64,000 nucleotides of DNA, from contig CM073566.1 in assembly GCA_037074615.1 (NCBI GenBank), positions 10,310,001 to 10,374,000 on the forward strand, given 5' to 3'. The notes under the pieces were generated by a model. The model did not search any database, was not told the DNA's origin, and saw only the letters and a program-made list of their open reading frames with translations. The position numbers were made by a program, and so were the translations under genes. This document shows, in pieces, positions 38,801 to 50,800 of this stretch. Source of the stretch: Leucaena leucocephala (Eukaryota > Streptophyta > Magnoliopsida > Fabales > Fabaceae). The first letter of the stretch is position 1. The number at the start of each line of letters is the position of its first letter.

Positions 38801-41800
38801 CCAACTTTATGCTCTTGTTGTCCTCTTGTTGTCCTTTTAAAGCCCAACATTCACTTCCATAAAGCATTGCTGGTCTTATAGCAGTACGATAAAACTTTCC
38901 TTTTAATTTATCTGGTACTTTCCGATCACATATAACCCCAGTAGCCTTTCTCCATTTAAACCACCCAGCCTGGATTCTATGATTAACATCCTCCAAAATT
39001 TCACCATCTTTCTGTATAATTGATCCCAAATATTTGAACTTATCTATTTGTGGAATAACTTGATCTCCTAATCTGACCTCCAAATTACTTCTAACTTGCC
39101 TCTTAGAAAAATTACAATGCATGTATTCAGTTTTACTTCTACTCAGACGAAAACCCTTCGACTCTAAAGTACTTCTCCATAACTCAAGTTTAAAATTGAT
39201 CTCTTCTCTTGACTCCGCCATAAGAACTATATCGTCCGCAAAAAGCATGCACTTAGGGATTTCGTCTTGAATAGGCTTAGTTAGAACATCCACTACCAGA
39301 TTAAATAAATAAGGACTAAAAGATGATCCCTGATGTAGACCAATCTTTGTGGGAAAATCCTTTGTTTCTCCCCCAGACGTTCTTACAGTAGTAGTTACCC
39401 CTTCATACATATCCTTTATTGCTTTGATATATGCTATCCGTACACCTTTCTTTTCCAAAGCTTTCCAAAGCACCTCCCTTGGCACTCAATCATACACTTT
39501 TTCTAAATCAATGAAGACCAAATGCAAGTCTCTTCTTTTGGTCCGATACTTTTCCATTAACCCCCTTAATAAATAAATCTCCTCCATTGTAGACCTACCT
39601 GGCATGAAACCACACTGATTCTCCGTAATATCAGTCTCTAATCTCAACCTGTGTTCAATTACCTTTTCCCATAACTTCATAGTGTGACTCATAAGCTTTA
39701 TCCCTCTATAATTTGCACAATTTTGAATATCCCCTTTATTTTTATAGATAGGAACTAAAGTACTTTTCCTTCAATCATCAGGCATTTTCTTAGAACTTAA
39801 AATCACATTAAAAAGTTTAGCAAGCCACACCACCCCCGTTTCGCCTAAACACTTCCAAACTTCAATAGGAATCCCGTCAGGTCCAAGCGCTTTATTATTT
39901 TCCATTTTCTTAAGCGCCTCTTTAACCTCGCCAACACGGATCCTACGGTAAAATGCCAAATTTGGTTCAACTTCTCGTGTTAAATCTCCTAACTCATAAC
40001 TCGACCCTCCTCCCTCGTCATTAAACAATTTGTAAAAATAAGTCTCCCACCGTTCTTTAATATCACCATCTGCAACCAAAACCTTGCCTTCTTCATCTTT
40101 AATACATCGTACTTGATCCAAATCCCTCGATTTCCTTTCCCTGTCTCTTGCAATCTTATAAATCTTTCGTTCTCCCGACTTTGTCCCTAACTCCTTATAA
40201 AATTCCTCAAAAGCTTTAGAACGAGCTACACTCACCGCCTTCTTCGTTTCCTTCTTAGCTAAACGATATTTTTCCCAATTTTCAGTATTATCACATAAGT
40301 GTATAGCCTTGAAACAGTCTCTCTTGTTCTTAACTTTCTCTTATACGTCTTCGTTCCACCACCAAGTCTCCTTATCTCGTCGACCAAAACCTTTAGCTTC
40401 TCCCAAAATTACTTTAGCAACCGTTTGTACCTTGTCAGCCATTTCCTTCCACATGATATTAGCATTTTCCTGCGCCTCCCAAACCCCTTCATTTAACATA
40501 GTTCTTTTAAAAGTTTCCCTCTTCTCCCCCTTTAACTGCCACCACTTGACTCTTGTATTTAAAACACGTTGGCTCTTTTCCTTACTGCACTTAATACGCA
40601 CGTCAAGGGCCATTAACCTGTGCTGGGTTGTCACTCCGTCCCCTGGAATCACTTTACAATTTGTACAAAGTCCTCTGTCATGACTCCTTATCAAAAAGAA
40701 ATCAATCTGTGACCTGTGGACCCCACTCTTGTAAGTGATCAAGTGTTCCTCCCGCTTTTTAAAACACGTGTTGACAATCTTAAGATTGTAAGTTAAGGAA
40801 AACTCTAGAATAGATCGTCCTTCATTATTAATCTCTCCAAAACCAAAACCACCATGAGGCCCCGCATATTCCCCCGTCTCCTTACCAACATGACCATTAA
40901 GGTCCCCACCAATAAAAATCTTCTCAGTATGTGGTATGCTTTGAATCAACCCCTCCAAATCTTCCCAAAACTTTTCCTTAAGATGTGCTTCTGTTCCCAC
41001 TTGAGGTGCATAGGCACTAATAACGTTGATTGTATCCCTTCCAACAAGTATTCTTAAAGATATAATTCTGTCCTCAATCCTTCTAACATCCACCACATTC
41101 TTCTTCCACTCTTTATCCATAATGATACCAACCCCATTCCTCGTACCTGTTTTACCTGTATACCAAAATTTGAACTCATTGATTTCCCGAGATTTTTCTC
41201 CTACCCATTTAGTTTCCTGAAGGCACAAGATGTTAATCTTTCGCTTTACCATTACGCCCACCACCTCCCACGCTTTTCCGTTCATAGTTTCAATATTCCA
41301 AGTGCCAAATCTGATCTTTCTCTCCTGAATTAGCTTCTTTAGCCGCCTCCGTCCGTAAGAGAGCGGTAGCCCTTGCTCATTTAACACTACATCCTGGCGA
41401 CGATGCAGCGGCCCTTGCTCACTTCTCACTGTACTCGAGCCATACAGCGCGTTACTTACGGGCAACGACCTAGTAATAGCGCAATTTCTTCGTATGTCCA
41501 TGTTCATAAGATTCGACAGGTTTTACGTTGGCTGTCGGGGCCTAACACAACCCTCCTCCTTTACCCGGGCTTGGGACCGGCTACATGCGTAGGCGGAGTT
41601 ATATTATACAAGAATCATGGTCACATAAATATTGAGTGTTTTGTAATATTGATCATGGTGGATGAAAAGCCACAAGACGGTCTACTACAGGATACTGTGT
41701 TTTTGTAGGGAGAAATTTGGTATCTTGGAGAAGCAAGAAACAGAATGTGGTGTCAAGATCGAGTGCAAAAGCGGAATACAGAGCCACGGCACAATTTATA

Positions 41801-44800
41801 TGCGAGATAGTCTGGATATATCAGTTATTGAAGGAGGTTGGTCTTAAAACCTCGTTACTAGCGAAGCTGTGGTGTGATAATAAAGCGGGTCCTACACATA
41901 GCTTCTAATTCAGTATTCTATAAACGCACGAAACATATTGAGATTGATTGTCATTTTATTCGAGACAAGTTTAAGGAAAACTTCATCTCTATAGAGCACG
42001 TCAGATCCAGTGATCAACTTGGTGATCTCCTCACCAAAGCTCTTAATGGGGTTCGAGTTAAATGTCTTTGTAACAAGTTGGGTATGATTGATATCTATAC
42101 TCTAACTTGAGGGTGGGTGTAGAGATATTATAATATATGTAAATATCCTATAATTAGTATATAGGATAAGATATGATATTATTTTATTATCTAGGATTCT
42201 CTATTGTGTATATATACATCCCTTCAGACTATCAATAAAGCACAAGTATTTTTCATCCTATTTTCACTCTGAAACAATACTATTCTTGTAAAATGTCTTG
42301 ATTGAGCTTTCTTCACTAATGCTGTGGAAATACGTCACAACAAAATTTAGTTGCAAAGCCTGCAAACTACACCTTACCAACGCAAGCTATTAAGAAGTTG
42401 TCTCTGTTTGTGTGTATTACGACGGAACAGATCAATTACATTTATAGGGAGGGTTGCCACTAATAGTTGGCAATCTCAATCCTAAAGATTCAGGAAAAAT
42501 AATTTACAAGGTAATGACATATTACAACGTCAAATAAAATGAATGACATATTAGCGAGAATCAAGGATAGATTAGAGGGAGAATATCTAGATATTCTAAT
42601 AATCTTCAACACTCTCTTCATGTTGAAGAATAGATTTTTATCATTCATTGCAACTTGTCGGTTTGAGGATGTAGAATCCAAATTGATGATCTTAAATCGA
42701 ATCTTCTCCTTTATTAAATGAGCGTCAATTTCTACAAGTTTTGTTCAATCATGTTGGATTTTTTGTATCCCAATAGTGGTATCTTAGCACACCTTATGGT
42801 TTCAATAAAAACCATCTTCGGTTCCTTTAACGATTTCTGTATTCACATTCTTTCACAAATTCCTTGAGCCAAAGCTCTATATTCTACCTCAGCATTGCTT
42901 CTTGCCATCACTGATTACTTCTTACTTCTCCAAGTTACTAAATTGCCCCTACATAGGTGCAATAGCTAGTGCTGGATCTTCTATCAATAATAGATCCAAC
43001 CTAGTTTGCATCTATAGAAATTTCAACATTTCTACTCATGCACTTAGAGAAAAATAACCCTTTTGTAGGACTTGATTTCAAATATTAAGATCCTGTATAC
43101 AACTTCTATGTGTTCTTGTGGCTTGCTTGAAAATTGACTAAACTCGCCTATTGAATGGCTTATGTCCGGCTCGGTATGTGCTGACTAAGGAAGGGAAGTT
43201 GCCAAGATTAATTGATATTCACCACTTCTCTGATATCATGTTGAAACAGACCCTTTTCATCTAATTTTTTATTGAATAATCATACGACTATACATATAGA
43301 GCTCAGCGACACAAGTAAACTTTGCTAACTGAGAGAAAAAGAGCTTTTATAAAATATAATATCTGCCCTATCTGAACTGAACATATAACTAAGTAATTAA
43401 GAATGTAGCAAAACATGTAAAAATAAAATAGAAACAAAATGTACAAGTGAAACTCAATTTATTGGGCTTGGGCACTAGGGTTTTCAACAGAGTGGGGGGA
43501 AAATATTTTAGCACTAGTTCTTGGGCTAATTAGAATATGAACTTAGTTGTAAAGCTTGTTAGATGGTATATGTGGATTGATGAGGATCTATCTTCAAATT
43601 GCTAGATGTGTGTCCATAAATATCCTATTTCCTTTTATCAATTGTATTTTGCTTTTGGTTGCAGTGTCTGCCGTGTTATCTTTAGCTAAACAATGTGCAT
43701 TTCAAGAACCTTTAGCTAACCAAAGTGCATGCTATAAATATCCTATTTCCTTTTATCAATTGTATTTTGCTTTTGGTTGCAGTGTCTGCCGTGTTATCTT
43801 TAGCTAAACAATGTGCATTTCAAGAACCTTTAGCTAACCAAAGTGCATGCTATAAATATCCTATTTCCTTTTATCAATTGTATTTTGCTTTTGGTTGCAG
43901 TGTCTGCCATGTTACCTTTAGCTAAACAATATCAATTGTATTTTGCTTTTGGTTGCAGTGTCTGCCATGTTACCTTTAGCTAAACAATGTGCATTTGAAG
44001 AACCTTCTGTGGAAACAATAACGGGGGAAAATGTTCTGACATGGCCTCATCTGGTGAGCCTTCATGTTAATGGTGATTTATATTTTTAGACAACTTTTAA
44101 TTAGACCTCTTCTAACTACTTCTAAGAGCTCTCTTCCCCATCTTATGTGTGTTGTGATTATGTTTTATCATGGATTCCTCCTTTATGAGTTGTCATCTAA
44201 AATATCCCACACAGTGAAATGATAACGTTTTATTCTCTTCCCCGCTACATATGCCTAATAGAGAATAGAAGTCTCTATTAAATTATGTAATCAGGATCTA
44301 ACTTCATACATTAATAAAGATGGAAGGAAAATCTCTATTAAAGTACTAGCAAGGATCTTAAATTCATACAACTAACAAAGCCTCTAATAAAGAAAAGAGA
44401 GAGAATCTTATTCAACTTCCCTTTATTTGCCAATACTCAAGGAGAATCTCTGAAAGTCCAAATAATGAAACTCAATTATTATTCACTCCATGATTAGCTT
44501 TAGAGGAGCTAGCCTATTTATGCACAAAGGTCATAATAAAATAATCTAAAGATAGTCATAATATCAATTTAAGATAAACTAAGATAACTAAAAATAATCC
44601 TAATATCTCTAATTAAATATTTGAATATTTGATTCAAGATAAACTAAGATAATCTAATTTAAATATTCAAAAACCTAACTAAGATGCAATAACAAACAAA
44701 TCCTAATTGAGATATTTATAAATAATATCTCTTTATTATCTATAAAATAAAATAAACTAATAACTCTTAAAAATATGCTAACAATTTGATCATTAACTTC

Positions 44801-47800
44801 ATCCACAATTCCATGATATTTGGTACCCTATCAAAAACCTAATAAATGATAATAAATATATACAATAAAAGCAGTTAGTTCCACACTTTCCCTCAAGTTA
44901 GATCATAGATCTCGATCATGTCCAACTTGCTTATGCATTCATCAAAATTTTCTGTAGGAAGTCCGTTGGTGTGGTGAGCACATCAGTAATTTGCTTCTTC
45001 GACGATACATATATGTGGTAATTAGGTAAATAGGATATTTATATAAATAGAGTAATTATTTGAATTCAAATTAGAGAGAGAGATTCTTGGCTAGTATAGA
45101 CATGAACCGTAGATAATAGCGGATATGATTACAGATATTATGGATGAAATATATGCTGATATATGGGAAATTAATATAGGGACTTAGATTTATGTAGATA
45201 GGATATAAATCTAATTTGATTGTAAATATCCCTGATTTATCGGCCATCATTTTTTCGGCCAACTGCTATTCATTGTACATATGTGTATCAAATGACTGAA
45301 TGTATACAGAATAATCAATTCATACTTCCCTGTCGTGTTCTGGCTGTCCTGTTTGAGTATGTCAACTCATGGTATCAGAGCGGGATGGAGGATCTTCTGC
45401 CAGGAGTCTGCTGCCACTGTCTAATATGACGATAGGTCACATCTCAACCAAACCAAAGTTGCTGGCCTTGAAGGGTCAACCATCCTGATTTTGCCGGATT
45501 GTCTCACCGGCGATAATTATCTGGAATGGAGTCGGTCAATGCTCCTCGCACTTGACGGTCAGGACAAGCTCGACCTGATTCACAGTGACTAGCCACTCAC
45601 CAGTGACGACAGTGCCTGCCGTCGGTTCGCTTCCTGGCTCCTCAACTCCATGCTTCCTGCCATTTGAAAAAGCTTCATGTTCCTCTCCTTAGTCAAAGCC
45701 ATCTGGGTCACTGTGAAAGAAGCCTACGGGAAACGTCTGAATGCCTCACTTCTCTTTAATCTGCAAGCTTGCCTCTAGGCCGTCAAATATGGTCCACGTC
45801 CCCTCAATGCTTACTACCTGGAGAAGACGGCTATGTGGCAGGAACTCGACCTGCTACAGCACCGAGTCTAGAGAAACATTGACGCTGCCGCAGCCGTCGT
45901 CGCCGAGTACCGTCAGGCCTTGGAAGAGGAGCGTCTGCTTGAATTTCTTATTAGCCTTGATCCTGTTTACGACCACGTCCGTGGCCTCCTTAGTCGAGTT
46001 CCTCTTTCATCCGTCCTCGAGGCGTTCGCTCTCCTGAGGGATGAGGAATCCCGTATCCAAGTCATGCTCCCCGATCTTGTAGCTCTTCGGGCAGTGATCA
46101 CGGAGGCATCTGCCCTTACTAGTATGTCTGACTCCTGAAGAGAGCTCCCAGTATGTGAACATTGCAAGAAGTTAGGCCACACGAAAGACAAGTGTTAGGA
46201 CCTCCACGAGAAGCCACCAGATTGGAAGCCCAAACAACGCAGGCCCAAAGGCCACTTGGCCGAAGTCTCCCCCTTGTTCAGATGTGGTAGGCCCTGTTCT
46301 TGCTGGCCCAACGCATGACTCCTCTTCCCCATATCTATTGGCTGTTATTTTAAAGCGTCTAACTGCCCTTGAAAATCAGTCTTGCAAACAACCTGTTGCT
46401 ACTGTGGTACAACCAGGTAATTTCTTTAAAGCCCTTGCTACCCTTAAAGGTAAGCATACATGTCCTTGTTGAACAGTAGACTCAAGTGTCTCTGATCATA
46501 TGACTGATGGTGTCTCATTATTTTCAAATTATGCTCCTGTCACGTCATGCCTAACAGTTAAAAGTGCTGATGCTTCTGATTCTTTGGTGGCTTATAGTGG
46601 TACCGTTAATGTTTATGCTACACTGACACTTCATGATTTTTTACATGTTCCAAAATTGAAATGCAATTTATTATCTGAGCCAACTAAATAAAAAGGAACG
46701 AAGTCATGCTGATTTCTTCGCTACTCATTGTGTCTTTCAGGATCTGTTCACGGGGACGATGATTGGTGTTGCTAGAGAACTTGATGAGCTATATTACCTG
46801 AATGACTGTCATGATCCAGTACCTTATTTCTATAATAAAGTGTCTCTCCCTAGAACTTGTGGCTTGGAGTTATGGCATAAGAGATTAGGACATTCAAATT
46901 TTCAATATATGTGTAAAATATTTCCTTCAATTTGCTCAAATAAAAATTTAGAATTTTATTGTGATTCATGTGAACTTACAAAACATCATCGCACTCCTCT
47001 TCCCATTGTTTCATATCGCCCTTCTAAGCCCTTTTCCATTATCCACAACGACTTGTGGATTCTGCCCTGTGTCCCAAATCGTACTCGTTCTAAATAATTC
47101 ATGACCCTTATTAATGACCATACCCGTGTCAGTTGGGTTTTTTCCTTAAAGGATAAAACCGATTTATGCCAAATACTTATTGATTTTTATAATATGATCT
47201 ATATACAATTCGACACATTCAAACTTTCCATACCGATAATGGTACTCAGTATTTTAACCACCCGTTATCCATGTTTCTTAAACAACACGGCATTACTCAT
47301 AAGAGTTCTTGTCCTCATAGCTCCCAACAAAATGGTATTGCCAAATGCAAAAATAAACGCATACTAAAAACTGCTAGGGCTCTCCTCTTTAGTAGCATTG
47401 TTCCTATTTACTATTACAAACCTTTGTCCTTTCAAACTTCTCTTCAAGTTCTTCACCACCATTTCAAACTACCTTATCTTGAGAATACATTACCTCTAAC
47501 AGTTTTTGGTTCTACTATCTTTGTACATTTACACCATACCCATAAACTCAATCCCAAAGTTACCAAATGTATTTACATAGGGCCTGCTGGGAACTGAAAG
47601 GGGTACAAGTGTTTTTATCCAGTATCTAAATGTCTGTAACTTGTGATGTCAACTACCATTAAATTGTTCCCTTTATACCTTGTCCTCGTTTCAAGGGGAA
47701 GACTTAGAGTGAACCTCAAACTACTCAGACAGACATCGAATCAATATATCCTCAACATGAACTTGATCGCATCTATGTCCTTGAGGAAACAGTACATGAG

Positions 47801-50800
47801 GTGCTTAAGGAATATCAAGAGAACACTAGTTCAGGGGGAGACACTAATAGGTGGAGTCAAGTCTATACCCGCAGAAACATGAACATAATAGGTAATACAC
47901 CTTAAGCAACTGACACACTCCAAGAGTTTGACTTAGGAGTAGGTCCTGACCATGAGGTGCACAATGGCGACCTTGATCTTCCAATAGCGTAAGAAGGTAA
48001 CACAGGTCTTGTACTAGACATCCTATGGACAGGTTTGTCTCTTACCAGGCTTGATCATCAAAATATTATGCTTTCGTATCTCACCTTGATCAGATCAGGA
48101 TACCAGAAAATATAAATGAAGCCCTAAACAGTCATAAATAGAGAAAATTAGTGATAGAAGAAATGAAGGCCCTAGAAAGTAGCAGAATATAAAAAGTAAT
48201 TGAGCTACCTAAAGGCAAGACAACAGTAGGTTGCAAATGGGTATTCACCCCAAAATATCATGCTGATGGGAGCCTTGATAAATATTAAGCAAGATTAGTG
48301 GCAAAGGGTTTCACTCAAGTTTACGGTATAGATTACACTGAGACGTTTGCACCAGTAGCCAAGCTAAACACTATTAGAATCCTATTTTCTCTTGTTGCAA
48401 ACCTAGACTAGCACTACAATAGATGGAAAATTACATTCTTAAATGGGTAACTAAAAGAAGAAGTATACATGAAAATGCTTCCAAGATTCCCCGGAAGAAG
48501 GGAAAACCAAGTGCGTAGACTGAAAAAGTCATTGTATGGTTTGAAATAATCTCCCCTAGCATAGTTTGAGAGGTTTCCAAGGTACTAAAAGCTCGAGGCT
48601 ATACACAGGGACAGAGTGACCACACTCTATTCTTTAGACATTTAAATGGGAAGATTGTGGTATTGGCAGTATATGTCGATGACGTTGTCCTCAGTCGATA
48701 GTCCAACAGAGATTGATAGAATTAAAAGGGCACTGAATAGAGAATTTCAGGTTAAAGATCTACGAGAAATGAAATATTTCCTGGGTATAGAAGTTGCTAG
48801 ATCTGTAAAGGGAATCAATATCTCGTAGAAGAAATATATACTAGATCTCTTAGAAGAAATAGGTATGTTTGGTTGCAGACCAAGCAATAGTCCTATATGG
48901 GCTGACAAAATCAGTGATGATGAAGACCTAAGAAAGGCCGTGGATATGGGAAGATATCAGCGCATGGTTGGTAAATTAATCTACTTGTCACACACTCGAC
49001 CATTCATTGTTTATGCTGTTAGTATGGTGAGCCAACATTCTCATGACTTTAAACAAAAATACCTGAATGAAGTCTATAGGATTCTCAGATACTTGAAGGG
49101 CTGTCCTGAGTTAGGTCTCATTTTAAAAAATCCGACAAAAGAAGAGTGGAGATGTTAACAAATGCTGACTGGGCAAGTGATCCAGATGATAGAAAATTCA
49201 CCTCAGGTTATGTTACCCATGTCTGGGGAAACTTAGTCACATGGCACAATAAAAAATAGTGTGGTAGCAAGGAGTAGTGCTGAAGCTGAATTTAGAGATA
49301 TAGCCCTCAAAATATGTGAAGGCTTATGGGTAAAACGGGTATTGGACAAGTTGAAAATGATGATAGATCTACATATCAGATTACACTTAGACAATATGGT
49401 ACCAATTAATATAACACACAACCCAGTTCAACATGATAGAACAAAGCATGTTGAGATAGATAGACAGTTCATAAGAGAGAAAATTGATATTAGAACTACT
49501 GATCTCAGATATATCTCCTCAAGAACAAACGGCAATTGTACTTACAAAGGGCTTGCCTCGAGACAAATTCGAATATTTGATTGGCAAGAATATGATAAAT
49601 ATCTATGCTCCAACTTGAGAAGGAGTGTAAATAATGGCGGATATGATTACAAATATTATGGCTGAAATATATGCTGATATATAGGAAATTAATATAGGGA
49701 TTTTTAGATTTATGTAGATATGATAGAAATCTAATTTGATTGTAAATATCCCTGATTTATCGGTCACCATTCTCTCATCCAACTACTACCTCATTGTATA
49801 TGTGTATTGAATGACTAAATGTATATAGAATAATCAATTCATACTTCCCCATCGTGTTCTAGTATGTCAACTCACATTAGCACATCATATCATAATCATA
49901 ATCTTAATGACTATGATTCTCTTGTAATCTAATTAATTTGTGATTATCCAATGAATAATACATATTGAAATTACCAATATACCAGGTCTTCATCGTATCA
50001 GAGCGGGATTTCACTGTCTCCCACAAACACGAGTGAACACGTGGTCTGCCGTAAAGTCGACATCCATGGCTACTCCCAATAGCTTTGACACTCTGAAGGC
50101 TAACGTACCCTATGGGTCAATTTCTACGTTCGTGACTCTATTGGCGGAGCCCCCAGTCGCTATTATGTCCAAACAAATTGACACTCAAACTATCAAGACT
50201 GGGCTCAAGCCGTTGTTCTTGCTGTTGGAGACAGAGGTAAGCTCGAGTTTCTGATCGCGAAGCTAAGATGCCAACAGATCCCACTTCACAAGTAATGACC
50301 CAATGGAAGATAGATAACTCATGTCTTCATGGCTCATCAACGCCATGACTTCTCAATTGAAACGTAGCTTCATGTATGTGCTGGCTGCCAAAGATATCTG
50401 GGAAGCCATTCAGATGTCGTATTCGGTGGGTAAGGATAATTCCTGACTCTGATATTTGGCATCACACATGGGGTTGCATACAGGGGCAGAGAAGCGTGCA
50501 TGAGTATTGGCTCGAACTTGTGGCTCTGTGGCAAGAACTAGATCTCCTGACTGATGATGAATGGGCCTGACCTGCAAATGTAGCTCACAGCAAACGCAAC
50601 ATTGAGACTAAACGAATACTTCTTTTCCTTGATGGCTTGAATGATGAACTCGATGATGTTGGGGTTCGTATATTAAGTCACACAACACTTCCATCTGCCT
50701 TGGAAGTCTATTCTAAAGTACATCGAGAGGAGTCAAGACACCGCGTCATGCTTGTTAAACCAAAACAACTAGTCCCCCACTACACCTGCCTTTGTTAGCA

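Larger units (their letters stand above)
38430..41600 (-). mobile_element. Full-length RTE-type non-LTR retrotransposon
   Basis: A 3,171-bp insertion flanked by a perfect 17-bp duplication ATATTATACAAGAATCA (38413-38429 and 41601-41617). On the minus strand it begins with a GC-rich leader (GCCGGTCCCAAGCCCGGG), encodes one polyprotein with AP endonuclease then RT, and ends in a short GTT-repeat tail instead of poly-A. Size, domain order and tail are those of the plant RTE clade. The coding frame shows three in-frame stops (near 40340, 39770 and 39486) and one frame change (about 38800-38850). Confidence 0.93.
34355..42279 (+). mobile_element. Copia retrotransposon (Copia-4) with two nested RTE insertions
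   Basis: LTRs 34355-34519 (starting TATAGAG, a mutated TGTAGAG) and 42118-42279 are flanked by a perfect target duplication CTATT (34350-34354 and 42280-42284). The primer site TGGTATCAGAGC begins at 34520. Internal order is gag, knuckle, protease, integrase, RT, RNase H, all broken. Removing the RTE tail (37022-37186 with duplication) and the full RTE (38430-41617 with duplication) leaves an element of usual Copia size. It is the plus-strand relative of Copia-3: gag, knuckle and pol blocks correspond throughout. Confidence 0.9.
45108..49874 (+). mobile_element. Copia-7, inserted in the 5' LTR of Copia-6
   Basis: LTRs 45108-45369 and 49626-49874 (GTAGATAATAGCGG / GTAAATAATGGCGG to GTCAACTCA) differ at many sites and by indels. 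The primer site TGGTATCAGAGC starts at 45370. The flanks are the two halves of the Copia-6 5' LTR; a target duplication is not clear (CATGA versus CATTA at best). Internal gag, protease, integrase, RT and RNase H follow in order but are full of stops. The proteins are closest to Copia-1 and Copia-2. Confidence 0.88.

Noticed and set aside
43616..43958. CRISPR-like direct repeats
   Set aside because: The 118-bp units are contiguous without unique spacers and carry a splice acceptor and exon sequence. The genome is eukaryotic.
45037..45075. Palindrome in the 5' LTR of Copia-6
   Set aside because: Only the left arm and the centre are present here, so no palindrome exists at this copy; it is discussed only for the 3' LTR.
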